Part shown: piece after piece, positions 43,514 to 53,136 of the stretch
Position numbering within the stretch: the stretch's first letter is position 1
Layout: every line of letters starts with the position of its first letter
Source of the DNA: JASFYU01 sp045046905
GTDB lineage: Bacteria; Bacteroidota; Bacteroidia; Flavobacteriales; Flavobacteriaceae
NCBI GenBank assembly: GCA_045046905.1
Contig: JASFYU010000058.1
Span: forward strand, 1 to 58,764
Length of the DNA: 58,764 nucleotides
Reading direction: 5' to 3'
The notes under the pieces: generated by a model
Database searches by the model: none
Seen by the model: only the letters and a program-made list of their open reading frames with translations
What the model was told of the DNA's origin: nothing
Position numbers and translations under genes: made by a program

Positions 43514-44848
43514 CTATCTATCAAATGTCAATCTCATGGCATTTCTTTTATCCGAAAAATTTCCGTTCTCATAGGCGAGATGTCCATTTACAAAAGTATG
43601 CGATATTCTCGATTTAAAAGCAGTCCCCTCAAAGGGAGACCAGCCACATTTATAGGCGATATTATCTTTTGATACCGTCCAAATGCTATTCAGGTCAACT
43701 ACGGTCAAATCTGCGTAAAACCCCTCTTTGACGAAGCCGCGTTTTTTGACCTGAAATAGCTTCGCCGGATTGTGGCACATTTTCTCCACGATTTTTTCAA
43801 TTGATATCGCCCCCTCATGATATTTTTCTAACATAGCAGGCAACGCATGTTGTACCAAAGGACCACCCGAAGGGGCCTTGGTGTAAACATTATTTTTTTC
43901 TTTTAGCGTATGGGGCGCATGATCGGTGGCGACAATATCAATACGGTCATCTAAAAGCGCCTCCCACAATTGCGACCGATCCTCGGCAGTCTTGACCGCA
44001 GGGTTCCATTTAATCAAAGTCCCCTTCTCTTTATAATCCACATCTGAAAACCATAAATGGTGAATACATACCTCAGCCGTTATTTTTTTCTGTTCCAACG
44101 GAATATCATTGCGGAACAAATGGGTTTCCTTTCCTGTGGATACATGAAAAACATGTAGTCTGGCTCCGGTTTTTTTGGCCAGACCTATGGCCTTTGACGA
44201 GGACAAATAACAGGCTTCCTCACTTCGTATCAATGGGTGGTAGCGAATGGGAATATCCTCACCATATTCCTCTTTGTACTTCGCTAAATTATATCGAATG
44301 GTCTCCTCGTCCTCACAGTGAACCGAAATCACCATTTCAGTACTTCTGAAAATATTTTCTAGCACCTCTTCATCATCGACCAACATATTGCCAGTAGATG
44401 ACCCCAAAAACAATTTTACACCGGAACAGGCATTCTTGTCCAATTTTTTTAATTCTTCCAAATTATCATTTGTGCCCCCGAACAAAAAAGAATAGTTGGC
44501 ATAAGAACTTTCTTTGGCCAAGGCGAATTTCGCTTCTAGCTTTTCAATGGTCGTCGTCTGCGGATCCGTATTGGGCTGTTCCATAAACGTGGTGATCCCA
44601 CCCGCCAACGCGGCCCTACTTTCTGAGGCGATAGTACCTTTATGGGTAAGTCCGGGTTCCCTAAAATGCACCTGATCATCGATGATTCCAGGAAACACAT
44701 GCTTTCCTTCAAGGTCGATAACCTCGGCCTTAGCTGCACTAATATTCCTATCTATTTTCAGAATAATCTCGTCATGCAATAAAATATCGCTTTCAAAAAT
44801 GCTATTCTCATTGATAATCTTAGCATTTTTCAGTAACAACTTGCCCAT
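43514..44848 (-). CDS. pyrC: Dihydroorotase (multifunctional-complex type)
   Basis: 444 aa. It closes carbamoyl-aspartate to dihydroorotate, the third step of pyrimidine synthesis. It is an amidohydrolase-superfamily protein with DDQVHFREPGLTHKG (57-71), NTDPQTTT, LHVFHVSTGKE, AEVCIHHLW and ATDHAPHTL. The first metal motif, usually His-x-His, is Gln-x-His (Q59, H61). From memory this substitution is usual in Bacteroidota homologues, so the enzyme is probably active with a changed metal site, though this is not certain. One base separates it from the glycosyltransferase upstream. Confidence 0.88.
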   Translation of the reverse strand: MGKLLLKNAKIINENSIFESDILLHDEIILKIDRNISAAKAEVIDLEGKHVFPGIIDDQVHFREPGLTHKGTIASESRAALAGGITTFMEQPNTDPQTTTIEKLEAKFALAKESSYANYSFLFGGTNDNLEELKKLDKNACSGVKLFLGSSTGNMLVDDEEVLENIFRSTEMVISVHCEDEETIRYNLAKYKEEYGEDIPIRYHPLIRSEEACYLSSSKAIGLAKKTGARLHVFHVSTGKETHLFRNDIPLEQKKITAEVCIHHLWFSDVDYKEKGTLIKWNPAVKTAEDRSQLWEALLDDRIDIVATDHAPHTLKEKNNVYTKAPSGGPLVQHALPAMLEKYHEGAISIEKIVEKMCHNPAKLFQVKKRGFVKEGFYADLTVVDLNSIWTVSKDNIAYKCGWSPFEGTAFKSRISHTFVNGHLAYENGNFSDKRNAMRLTFDR

Positions 44849-44849
44849 A

Positions 44850-45578
44850 TTAAAACTTACTTTTTTGAAACAAGCTCCGTATTTTCATTTTTAAAACACC
44901 GAAAATTGCCTCATTGATAATAGAAGAACTCATCTTTGATTGTCCTTTTTCACGATCTCTAAAAATTATCGATACTTCTTCAATCTTATATTTTTTGAGA
45001 TAGGACCTAAATTTCATTTCAATCTGAAACGCGTATCCGATAAATCGAATCGAATCGAGATCTATATTTTCTAAAACGTAACGTTTGTAACATACAAAGC
45101 CCGCCGTAGGATCATGCACCTGCATACCTGTTATTATTTTAACATAGAAAGATGCCCCATAAGACAACAGCACCCTGTACATTGGCCAGTTAACCACATT
45201 AACTCCTTTTTTATAGCGCGACCCTACCACGACATCGGCCCCGTTGACCGCGGCTCTATAAAGCCGTTCTAAATCGGTAGGATTGTGCGAGAAATCGGCG
45301 TCCATCTCAAAAATATAATCATACTTTCTTTCGATGGCCCATTTGAATCCATGAATATAGGCCGTTCCTAAACCTGCTTTTTCTTTCCTGACCTCTAAAA
45401 ACAGCTGTTCAGGAAACTCTTTTTGCATCCTCTTCACTGCAGGCGCTGTGCCATCAGGTGAATTGTCATCCACGACCAAGACATGAAAATCTTTCCTTAA
45501 TTCAAATACTGCCCTGATTATATCTTCAATGTTTTCAATTTCATTGAAGGTGGGGATAATGACTAATCGATCTGACAT
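44850..45578 (-). CDS. Polyprenol-phosphate mannose synthase-like glycosyltransferase (GT2)
   Basis: 242 aa. The GT-A fold starts at the N-terminus with VIIPTFNEIENIEDII, VVDDNSPDGTA and the metal-binding DAD in EMDADFSHNP. The dolichol-phosphate-mannose-synthase-like GSRYKKGV and the HDPTAGFVCYKR acceptor segment follow. There is no C-terminal TM domain, as in the short Dpm1 class. It probably transfers a hexose from a nucleotide sugar to a polyprenyl phosphate at the membrane. The divergent GT39 gene would use just such a lipid-linked sugar. It is first in the operon with pyrC and the DUF4296 gene. Confidence 0.88.
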   Translation of the reverse strand: MSDRLVIIPTFNEIENIEDIIRAVFELRKDFHVLVVDDNSPDGTAPAVKRMQKEFPEQLFLEVRKEKAGLGTAYIHGFKWAIERKYDYIFEMDADFSHNPTDLERLYRAAVNGADVVVGSRYKKGVNVVNWPMYRVLLSYGASFYVKIITGMQVHDPTAGFVCYKRYVLENIDLDSIRFIGYAFQIEMKFRSYLKKYKIEEVSIIFRDREKGQSKMSSSIINEAIFGVLKMKIRSLFQKSKF

Positions 45579-45668
45579 AGGGTTATATCGTATTCATAAT
45601 TCGAACAAAAATAGTACTTTAATGACTGGGGAAAAACGACATTTAACGATTTATCATTTTTTTAAAAG

Positions 45669-45698
45669 TTTGGATAAGCCACATAATTTGTAATTTCG
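45669..45698 (+). promoter_or_regulatory. Candidate Bacteroidota promoter of the GT39 operon
   Basis: TTTG (45669-45672), 18 bp, then TAATTTCG (45691-45698). This is one mismatch from the -33 TTTG / -7 TANNTTTG consensus. The ATG follows at 45716. Confidence 0.5.
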
Positions 45699-45715
45699 GA
45701 GAATTAATTTCAACA

Positions 45716-47383
45716 ATGCATCTAAAACTGCCTAGACTTTTCTTGTACCTATTAGGTGCCATTTTTGTTCTCAATATACTACAGGCCTATTTTACAGAGC
45801 TCATTTTTGACGAGGCCTATTATTGGCATTATGCCCAGAACATGGCCTGGGGCTATTTCGACCACCCGCCCATGGTAGCTCTCCTGATAAAAATAAGCAG
45901 CTTTTTCTTTAAAGAAGAGCTTGGCGTTCGGTTTATGAGCTGCATCTTATCGGTCGGCACCCTTCTCATGCTATGGCTACTGATTGATAACGACAAAAAA
46001 AAGAACTATATCATTCATTTTTTTGTGTTGACGTTTTCAATGACCCTACTGAACGCCTACGGGTTCTTTACCTTACCCGATACGCCCTTTCTATTTTTTA
46101 CCGCCGCATTTTTATTGGTATATAAAAAATTCATCGATTCTCCTTCAATTCTTTTGGCCCTGATAATGGGTGTTCTTATGGCGTCATTAATGTACAGTAA
46201 ATATAATGCGGTGCTAGTCATTATTTTTGTACTGCTCTCGAATCTCAAGTTATTGGCCAATAAATACGCCTGGCTATCAGTCATTGTTGCCCTGGTCTGT
46301 TATATTCCCCATTTTGTATGGTTGTACCAGAACGACCTTGTATCAATAACCTATCACCTTATCGAAAGGCCCAACAACCCCTACGATTTCGAAAAATACA
46401 CCCTGGGCTACTTCATGAACTTATTGGCTCTTTTTGGTTTTATGTTTCCTTGGATATATAAGACCCTGTTCCAAACAAAATCTTCCGATCAGTTCACAAA
46501 GGCATTGCTCTACCTGACCTATGGCATAATGATATTCTTTTTTATATCGAGTTTTCATCGCAGCACACAGGCCCAATGGCTAATTGTCATCTCAATACCC
46601 TTGGCCGTACTGGTTTTCAATGAAATGTTCAAAAACGAAAACACTAGAAAATGGATATACAGAATGGGAATTCTCAACCTTGTCATATTATTGTATCTTC
46701 GAATAGGCCTGGTTTACGCGCCTTTATTTCCTATCCATTATGAAAGCCATGGCAACAAAGAATGGGTTGAAGACATACGGTCTCAGGTCGGTGATATTCC
46801 CGTGGTTTTTGAAAACTCATATCGCAATGCATCTATGTATGCCTTTTATTCGGGGAACCCAGCATTTTCTCTGAACAATTTACATTATAGGAGAAATCAA
46901 TATTCACTCGATAGTTCGGAGTCGAGAATACAGCATCAAAAAGTTCTTTATGCCTCGTCGTATATGAAAGAATGGGACTTTACCTTTAGCAAGGACGGCG
47001 ACAAAGGTTTTTATGGAAAATATATCGAAGATTTTGAATCTTTTCGAAAATTGGAATGTTTTATTGAAGAAACGCCATTACTAAATTATCTAGACAAGGG
47101 AGGGCTTTTAAAGGTATACAACCCCTATTCGGTAGACATTGTACTCAAGAAACTAAAATTCGGAGTGGTCTATCTCGATGATTTCAAGGATGCCGAGGAG
47201 GTTCAACCCATTACCACTACGCTCCTAGATCAAAATATTTTGACATTAAAATCAAATGATACCACCTATTTTACGTTTAAACTTCCAAAACCGAAAACCG
47301 AAAATATTGGTTTTTTTAGAATTGGAATTTCAGAAAACAGTCTTCTTTACGGGCTAAACGGCCCCATTATAAAACTCAACTGA
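45716..47383 (+). CDS. ArnT-like glycosyltransferase, family 39
   Basis: 555-aa polytopic inner-membrane protein with about ten to eleven hydrophobic segments in the first 345 residues and a soluble C-terminal part. The first periplasmic loop has FDEAYYWHYAQNMAWGYFDH followed by Pro-Pro, carrying the catalytic acidic residue typical of GT39/ArnT/PMT enzymes. Such enzymes move a sugar from a polyprenyl phosphate to lipid A or protein on the periplasmic side. The divergent GT2 gene could supply the donor. Its stop overlaps the DUF4271 ATG by one base. Confidence 0.88.
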   Translation: MHLKLPRLFLYLLGAIFVLNILQAYFTELIFDEAYYWHYAQNMAWGYFDHPPMVALLIKISSFFFKEELGVRFMSCILSVGTLLMLWLLIDNDKKKNYIIHFFVLTFSMTLLNAYGFFTLPDTPFLFFTAAFLLVYKKFIDSPSILLALIMGVLMASLMYSKYNAVLVIIFVLLSNLKLLANKYAWLSVIVALVCYIPHFVWLYQNDLVSITYHLIERPNNPYDFEKYTLGYFMNLLALFGFMFPWIYKTLFQTKSSDQFTKALLYLTYGIMIFFFISSFHRSTQAQWLIVISIPLAVLVFNEMFKNENTRKWIYRMGILNLVILLYLRIGLVYAPLFPIHYESHGNKEWVEDIRSQVGDIPVVFENSYRNASMYAFYSGNPAFSLNNLHYRRNQYSLDSSESRIQHQKVLYASSYMKEWDFTFSKDGDKGFYGKYIEDFESFRKLECFIEETPLLNYLDKGGLLKVYNPYSVDIVLKKLKFGVVYLDDFKDAEEVQPITTTLLDQNILTLKSNDTTYFTFKLPKPKTENIGFFRIGISENSLLYGLNGPIIKLN

Positions 47384-48039
47384 TGGAACCGATCCTTAGA
47401 ACTACTGAAAGCATCGATTGGATAACCATCATTATTCTTTTTAGCCTTTTATTCATTGTTATGGCCAAGACCCTGTTTTATAATAGGTTCATGAATTTTA
47501 TAGTACTACCGTTCAACAACAAATACATTTTTATGTATAACAAAAAAGAAAAGTTGCTGAACTGGTTTAATATTTTTTTCGGTGTTTTTCAGCTTATCAA
47601 TCTCTCACTCTTTGTATTTTATATTTGGCACCTATTTTGGCCCACCGAAAATGACCACTACCCTTTTATGTTTCTCCTCTTGTTGGGGTCGATATTAATT
47701 TTCACGATACTAAAGATGTTTTTGCAATGGAGCAACGGCTTCATATTTGGCTCAAATAGAATTATTAGCGATATTATTTTCAGAAAAATATCTTACTTCA
47801 ACTATAGTGCAATTATCATGTTCGTGGCGAATATAATTCTGACATATATTTTAAAAGACTCAAAACCTGTTGTTTATTTAACAATATTCATGATTATCCT
47901 AATAAATGCAATCGGCTGGATCTCTGTGCTAAAGAATCATCAAAACCTCATTAAAAGCAATTTTTTCTATTTTATTTTGTACCTTTGCGCTCTTGAAATT
48001 GCGCCCCTCGTAATTATAGCTAGTTATCTTAAACAGTAA
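47383..48039 (+). CDS. DUF4271 integral membrane protein
   Basis: 218 aa with about six TM helices and no signal peptide. It starts MEPILRTTESIDWITIIILF and has the characteristic FYNRFMNFIVLPFNNKYIF after TM1. Function is unknown. In Bacteroidota the family is almost always just upstream of uroporphyrinogen-III synthase, and the two are five bases apart here. The link could be a shared operon or a role near haem synthesis; sequence does not decide. Confidence 0.83.
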   Translation: MEPILRTTESIDWITIIILFSLLFIVMAKTLFYNRFMNFIVLPFNNKYIFMYNKKEKLLNWFNIFFGVFQLINLSLFVFYIWHLFWPTENDHYPFMFLLLLGSILIFTILKMFLQWSNGFIFGSNRIISDIIFRKISYFNYSAIIMFVANIILTYILKDSKPVVYLTIFMIILINAIGWISVLKNHQNLIKSNFFYFILYLCALEIAPLVIIASYLKQ

Positions 48040-48044
48040 GGTGT

Positions 48045-48791
48045 ATGAAAATAAAAACGATTTTGGTATCTCAGCCGGAACCGAAGATGGAGAATTCTCC
48101 ATATTCAAGACTTATTGAAAAAGAAAAAGTAAAGGTCGATTTTAGGCCTTTTATTCACGTAGAAGGTGTTGACGCCAAAAAGGTACGCCAGCAAAAAATT
48201 GATCTTAATAATTACACCGCCATTATTCTTACGAGTAGAAATGCGGTCGATCATTTTTTTAGGATTGCAGAGGAAATGCGCTTTAAGGTTCCTGATTCCA
48301 TGAAGTATTTTTGCCAGTCAGAAGCAGTGGCCTACTATCTTCAAAAATATGTAGTGTACCGAAAGCGAAAGATTTATGTGGGCAAAATGCATTTTCCTGA
48401 CATGACACCGCTTTTCAAAAAATATAAGGAAGAAAAATTTCTTTTACCTTCCTCCGATGTCCTGAAAGCCTCTGTTCCGGAAACCTTAGATAAAATAGGA
48501 GTTAACTGGACTCGAGGTATATTTTATAAAACCGTCATCAGCGATTTATCAGACTTAAGAGATGTTTATTACGATATATTGGTGTTTTTCAGCCCATCAG
48601 GAATAGAATCTCTTTTGAAGAATTTCCCCGATTTTGAACAAAAAGATACCCGAATCGCCGTATTTGGAAACTCAACTGTAGATGCAGCTACCAATGCCGG
48701 TCTGCGCATCGACATAAAAGCACCTACGCCAGATACACCATCAATGACAATGGCCCTTCAAAAATACATTACTGTCGTAAACAAAAAATAG
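48045..48791 (+). CDS. hemD: Uroporphyrinogen-III synthase
   Basis: 248 aa. It closes hydroxymethylbilane to uroporphyrinogen III with inversion of ring D, in haem and sirohaem synthesis. The fold of two similar lobes shows in ILVSQPEPKMENSPYSRLIE, ILTSRNAVDHFFRIAEE (with the Thr-Ser-Arg-Asn-Ala-Val turn), VFFSPSGIESLLKNFPDF and the end PDTPSMTMALQKYI. It follows the DUF4271 gene by five bases. Below it (48792-48932) is a dispersed repeat with a hairpin that may terminate the transcript. Confidence 0.92.
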   Translation: MKIKTILVSQPEPKMENSPYSRLIEKEKVKVDFRPFIHVEGVDAKKVRQQKIDLNNYTAIILTSRNAVDHFFRIAEEMRFKVPDSMKYFCQSEAVAYYLQKYVVYRKRKIYVGKMHFPDMTPLFKKYKEEKFLLPSSDVLKASVPETLDKIGVNWTRGIFYKTVISDLSDLRDVYYDILVFFSPSGIESLLKNFPDFEQKDTRIAVFGNSTVDAATNAGLRIDIKAPTPDTPSMTMALQKYITVVNKK

Positions 48792-48814
48792 AGCTGCTGC
48801 TACAGCAGAACCGC

Positions 48815-48905
48815 AGGGCATTAAAAGGAAACAAAGTGTAACATTTCGATACCCTCCCGATAGCTATCGGAAAGGAGTCAAACCTACTACGGGAATAAAA
48901 AACAG
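48815..48905 (-). repeat. Dispersed palindromic repeat between hemD and pckA
   Basis: Contains the perfect dyad CCGATAGCTATCGG (48857-48870). On the minus strand it has the tail ATCGAAATGTTACACTTTG shared with 24257-24289. It lies between convergent genes. Confidence 0.7.
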
Positions 48906-48932
48906 CCTCCCTTTTGGTAATCGCCTCGCGAT

Positions 48933-50540
48933 TTAAAATGCATATCGCTGTGGCCCTCCACGTCGAATTTCCTCACTGGCGTACGATTCATACTTTTTGA
49001 AATTTTCTCGAAATGCATTCGTCAATTTAAATGCCGTGCTATAGTATGCCTCATCATTACCCCAAGTGGCCCTCGGGCTCAGCACACTCGTAGGAACACC
49101 AGGACATTCCCTTGGCTGCGCCACCCCGAATACAGAATGAATATGGTATGTATCATAGGTATACAGGCCTAAATCTCCATTTAAGGCTGCATTAATCATG
49201 GCGCGGGTATGTTTTAACTCCATTCGCGCTCCAATACCATAAGACCCACCTGTCCATCCTGTGTTTACTAACCATACGTTTACTCTGGCCTCCTTCATTT
49301 TTTTGCTCAACATTTCTGCATATTTCGCCGGGTGTAAAGGCATAAAAGGCGCTCCAAAACAAGCCGAAAACGAAGGTACAGGCTCAACCACCCCATCCTC
49401 TGTTCCTGCAACTTTCGCCGTATACCCCGATATAAAATGATAGGCGGCCTGACTCGGGGTCAGTTTCGAAATAGGAGGCAATACCCCAAAGGCATCAGCG
49501 GTCAAAAAGAAAATATTTTTGGGATTATCACCAATAGATGGTCGCTGAACATTTTCAATATGGTACAGCGGATAACTCACCCGGGTATTCTGGGTTATTG
49601 AAGTGTCGGCATAATCTACCTCACCATTGTCATCGAGAATCACATTCTCTAAAAGCGCCCCTTTTTTTATGGCGCCAAATATTTCAGGTTCATTTTTACC
49701 AGAGAGGTTAATGACCTTCGCATAACATCCCCCCTCGAAATTGAATACGGCATTTTCATTATTCCATCCGTGCTCATCATCTCCGATTAATTTTCTATTT
49801 GGATCTGCAGATAGGGTTGTTTTTCCAGTGCCAGACAGCCCAAAGAATATAGCCGTATCACCATCTTTTCCTCTGTTAGCGGAACAGTGCATCGGCAGCG
49901 TCTTTTTAAAAACGGGAAGAATAAAATTCAAAGCAGAGAAAATACCCTTCTTGATTTCACCCGTATACCCGGTGCCACCTATTAAGGCAATTTTTTTTGT
50001 AAAATTGAGGATGGCGAAGTTATGTTGGCGGGTACCATCGATTTTGGCATCGGCCATAAAACCAGGGGCATTGACAACAGTCCATTCCGGGTCAAAATTC
50101 CTCAACTCCTCTGTCGTGGGCCGTATAAACATATTATAGACGAACATATTCGACCAAGGATATTCATTTATAACCCTGATGTTTATACGATAATTGGCAT
50201 CGGCACAGGCATAGCAATCTCTGACATATAATTCTTGATTATTTAAATACGCAATTACCTTATCATATAGCTTATCGAATTTTTCAGGCGTAAACGGAAT
50301 ATTAATAGCGCCCCACCATATCCTTTCTGAGGTAATATCGTCTTTGACAATAAAACGATCCATAGGAGACCTTCCGGTAAATTCTCCTGTATCAATCGCC
50401 AAAGCACCCGAAGACGCCTCCTTGCCCATTTTTTTTTCTAGGGTAATATCCTGTAATTCGGAAGGTGATAATTGATACTTTACATCTTTTTTAATTCCGT
50501 ATGCACTCAGCGATAATGCTATTTTTTTCGATATATTCAT
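48933..50540 (-). CDS. pckA: Phosphoenolpyruvate carboxykinase (ATP)
   Basis: 535 aa. It converts oxaloacetate and ATP to phosphoenolpyruvate, CO2 and ADP for gluconeogenesis. Seen are the oxaloacetate-binding GEFTGRSPMDRF, the kinase loop GLSGTGKTTLSADP (234-247), the metal site LIGDDEHGWN, and GYTAKVAGTEDG and NTGWTGGSYG further on. Length and motifs are those of the ATP-dependent rather than GTP-dependent class. The start at MNISKKIALSLSAYGI is preferred; an ATG eleven codons upstream lacks conserved sequence. Confidence 0.96.
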   Translation of the reverse strand: MNISKKIALSLSAYGIKKDVKYQLSPSELQDITLEKKMGKEASSGALAIDTGEFTGRSPMDRFIVKDDITSERIWWGAINIPFTPEKFDKLYDKVIAYLNNQELYVRDCYACADANYRINIRVINEYPWSNMFVYNMFIRPTTEELRNFDPEWTVVNAPGFMADAKIDGTRQHNFAILNFTKKIALIGGTGYTGEIKKGIFSALNFILPVFKKTLPMHCSANRGKDGDTAIFFGLSGTGKTTLSADPNRKLIGDDEHGWNNENAVFNFEGGCYAKVINLSGKNEPEIFGAIKKGALLENVILDDNGEVDYADTSITQNTRVSYPLYHIENVQRPSIGDNPKNIFFLTADAFGVLPPISKLTPSQAAYHFISGYTAKVAGTEDGVVEPVPSFSACFGAPFMPLHPAKYAEMLSKKMKEARVNVWLVNTGWTGGSYGIGARMELKHTRAMINAALNGDLGLYTYDTYHIHSVFGVAQPRECPGVPTSVLSPRATWGNDEAYYSTAFKLTNAFRENFKKYESYASEEIRRGGPQRYAF

Positions 50541-50608
50541 ATATAAGGTTTTATATCGATGTAAAATTATCAAAAAATAAATTTTAAGGCACTATAAATA
50601 AGAATTTA

Positions 50609-50995
50609 TTAATTAAAGTGCTTTATGCCCTGATAGCCCAAAGCAGACCAACCCAAAATAAGCAGGACACCCCCTATGGGCGTCAGAAAGCCAATTGTTT
50701 TAAAATCAAAACCCGTTACGCTATTCGTAGCCAAAAAGTATATCGAAAATGAAAACAGAAGCGTTCCGGCCGTAATACTATAGAAAATCATTTTCTTATT
50801 GCGTTCAGGAAGCTGCTTTATACTCCCCAAAACCAATAAAAAAAGCGCATGATACATTTGATATTTCACACCGGTACCAAAAGTCTGTATCGCCTCAGCC
50901 GTAATTAACTTTTCTAGACCATGTGCGGCAAAAGCTCCTAGCACAACCGCTAGGGTTCCAAAAAAAATTCCAGTGATAAAAATTGTTTTGTTCAT
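50609..50995 (-). CDS. DUF423 (YgdD-like) small membrane protein
   Basis: 128 aa with four TM segments. It has the family features GAFAAHGLEKLI after TM1, TFGTGVKYQMYHALFLLVLG for TM2, and TPIGGVLLILGWSALGYQG near the C-terminus. The biochemical role of the family is unknown. It lies between pckA and the divergent saccharopine-dehydrogenase-like gene and looks like a single-gene unit. Confidence 0.87.
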   Translation of the reverse strand: MNKTIFITGIFFGTLAVVLGAFAAHGLEKLITAEAIQTFGTGVKYQMYHALFLLVLGSIKQLPERNKKMIFYSITAGTLLFSFSIYFLATNSVTGFDFKTIGFLTPIGGVLLILGWSALGYQGIKHFN

Positions 50996-51079
50996 AACTT
51001 AAAGTGTGTATTTTTTTACAAATGTAACTATTTGATACCTTAGCTTATTGTTCTAACAAAGCAGAAATAGTTAAGGTAA

Positions 51080-52453
51080 ATGTCAAGAAAAATATTGGTT
51101 GTTGGTGCCGGAAAATCCACTTCTTATCTATTCGACTACCTATTAAACAATGCAAAGGTCGAAAAATTACACCTGACCATCGGTGATATAAACCCAGATA
51201 TAATTTCATCCTCAATAAGAAAAAATCCTTTCTGCACTGTTATTCAGCTCGATATTTTTAAAGATGAGGACCGAAAAAATGCCATACAAAGTGCCGATAT
51301 CGTGGTTTCAATGCTTCCTGCTCGTTTTCATCTACTACTGGCCCATGACTGCCTGACTCATAACAAACACCTAATCACCGCATCTTATATAAGCAAAGAA
51401 ATAAAAGCGCTAGACACTGAAGTCAAGAAAAAAGGACTGATCTTTATGAATGAGATTGGCCTCGACCCAGGGATCGACCATATGAGCGCCATGCAAATTA
51501 TAGATCGCATACGTGACAAGGGCGGCCGTATGCTCTTGTTCGAGTCCTTTACAGGCGGACTTGTCGCTCCTGAAAATGACAATAACTTATGGAATTACAA
51601 ATTCACCTGGAACCCCAGGAACGTTGTTCTAGCCGGACAAGGAGGAGCTGCTAAGTTTCTTCAGGAAGGCTCCTATAAATATATTCCCTATCACAAACTC
51701 TTTAGAAGAACCGAATTTTTTGATATTGAAGGATATGGTAAGTTTGAAGGATATGCAAATCGTGATTCCTTGAATTACCGGGAAGCTTACGGATTACAAG
51801 ATGCCCTCACCCTCTATCGTGGAACCATGCGTAGAGTAGGCTTTTCAAAGGCATGGAACATATTTGTACAATTGGGCATGACTGATGACAGCTATACTAT
51901 TCAAAACTCTGAGGGTATGTCTTATCGTGAATTTGTAAACCTATTTCTACCCTACTCCCCTACCGATTCAGTAGAACTGAAATTACGACATTACCTGAAA
52001 ATTGATCAGGATGATATTATGTGGGGAAAGCTTTTGGAACTAAATATCTTCGACGATAAAAAAATAATTGCACACTCAAATGCTACCCCAGCACAAATGC
52101 TTCAAGAGATCTTACAAGCCAGCTGGACATTAAGCGATGACGATAAGGATATGATTGTGATGTACCATAAGTTCGGGTACGAGCTGAACGGTAAAAAACA
52201 CCAGATCGATGCCAATATGGTCGTCATTGGCGAGAATCATACCCATACCGCAATGGCCAAGACCGTGGGACTGCCCGTTGCCATGGCCACAGTATTGACC
52301 CTAAACGGAAAGATAAAGACCCCCGGCGTTCAGATTCCTATCCAAACAGAGGTTTATACCCCTATTTTGAAAATATTGAAAGAACACGGAATCTTATTTA
52401 ATGAATTCGAAGTGCCCTATTTAGGGTATAATCCAGACTCCGTAGCATCTTAA
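51080..52453 (+). CDS. Saccharopine dehydrogenase/reductase-family protein
   Basis: 457 aa. An N-terminal Rossmann domain (ILVVGAGKSTSYLFDYLL) is followed by IVVSMLPARFHLLLAHDCL and NEIGLDPGIDHMSAMQIID. The C-terminal saccharopine-dehydrogenase domain has SFTGGLVAPENDNN. It resembles the glutamate-forming (LYS9-type) branch, which splits or forms saccharopine in lysine metabolism. In Bacteroidota such genes are thought to serve lysine breakdown. The Lrp/AsnC gene just downstream on the same strand, 174 bp away, would suit amino-acid-responsive control. Confidence 0.86.
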   Translation: MSRKILVVGAGKSTSYLFDYLLNNAKVEKLHLTIGDINPDIISSSIRKNPFCTVIQLDIFKDEDRKNAIQSADIVVSMLPARFHLLLAHDCLTHNKHLITASYISKEIKALDTEVKKKGLIFMNEIGLDPGIDHMSAMQIIDRIRDKGGRMLLFESFTGGLVAPENDNNLWNYKFTWNPRNVVLAGQGGAAKFLQEGSYKYIPYHKLFRRTEFFDIEGYGKFEGYANRDSLNYREAYGLQDALTLYRGTMRRVGFSKAWNIFVQLGMTDDSYTIQNSEGMSYREFVNLFLPYSPTDSVELKLRHYLKIDQDDIMWGKLLELNIFDDKKIIAHSNATPAQMLQEILQASWTLSDDDKDMIVMYHKFGYELNGKKHQIDANMVVIGENHTHTAMAKTVGLPVAMATVLTLNGKIKTPGVQIPIQTEVYTPILKILKEHGILFNEFEVPYLGYNPDSVAS

Positions 52454-52627
52454 GAAACCAAGCCAAGACTTCTTTACAAAGAGGAAACCATAGATCGTTT
52501 TCACGAGAAGCATAGCGACGACGTAATCTGTTCATTCGGAATACCAAAGTGACAGCATGCCCACAATACTCGAGGTCACAATGATGACTTATTTTCTTAT
52601 TTTTACTATCAATTTGAAACCACTAGC

Positions 52628-53098
52628 ATGAAATCTGGTAACGGAAAAGTGAAAATCGATGGTATCGACAAGAAAATTCTAAGGTTCTTAATGAAAGATG
52701 CCCGAAAACCTATTTTGGAAATTGCGCGAAACATAGGTATTTCAGGTGCAGCAATTCACCAACGTTTACGAAAATTAGAAGCCTCAGGCCTATTGGCAGG
52801 CTCAAAATTCATCATTGATCCTAAAATAATGGGCTATACTACCATGGCCTATATTGGTATTTATTTAGATAAGGCCATGAGCAACCCTACCGCCGTCAAA
52901 CAACTTGAAAAAATTCCCGAGGTCCTTGAATGCCATTATACCACAGGAAATTGGTCTATTCTTATCAAAATACTATGCAGAGACAATGAGCACCTCATGC
53001 AAGTTTTAAACAATGAGATCCAACAGATTGAAGGCGTTTCTCGAACCGAAACTTTTATTTCACTGGCGCAACAGATCGACAGGCAAATAAGCATTTAA
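52628..53098 (+). CDS. Lrp/AsnC-family transcriptional regulator
   Basis: 156 aa. The N-terminal winged helix-turn-helix is IDKKILRFLMKDARKPILEI plus the recognition segment ISGAAIHQRLRKLEASGLL. A C-terminal RAM (ligand-binding) domain (about 72-150) has GYTTMAYIGIYLDKAM and VLECHYTTGNWSILIKI. The family senses amino acids and forms dimers to octamers. Position after the saccharopine-dehydrogenase-like gene suggests lysine or a related amino acid as effector, which is inference. The 174-bp gap before it holds diverged dispersed-repeat sequence. Confidence 0.92.
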   Translation: MKSGNGKVKIDGIDKKILRFLMKDARKPILEIARNIGISGAAIHQRLRKLEASGLLAGSKFIIDPKIMGYTTMAYIGIYLDKAMSNPTAVKQLEKIPEVLECHYTTGNWSILIKILCRDNEHLMQVLNNEIQQIEGVSRTETFISLAQQIDRQISI

Positions 53099-53100
53099 TA

Positions 53101-53132
53101 TTTGGATTCAATCTAAATAAGTCTTAATTTTG
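53101..53132 (+). promoter_or_regulatory. Consensus Bacteroidota promoter, apparently for a leaderless mRNA
   Basis: TTTG (53101-53104), 20 bp, then TAATTTTG (53125-53132) is an exact fit to -33 TTTG / -7 TANNTTTG. The ATG at 53137 is four bases past the -7 box, about where transcription should begin, so the message may have almost no leader. Confidence 0.7.
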
Positions 53133-53136
53133 TCCT

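Noticed and set aside
49741..50139. 132-aa plus-strand frame antisense to pckA
   Set aside because: It is a shadow frame over highly conserved PEP carboxykinase motifs.
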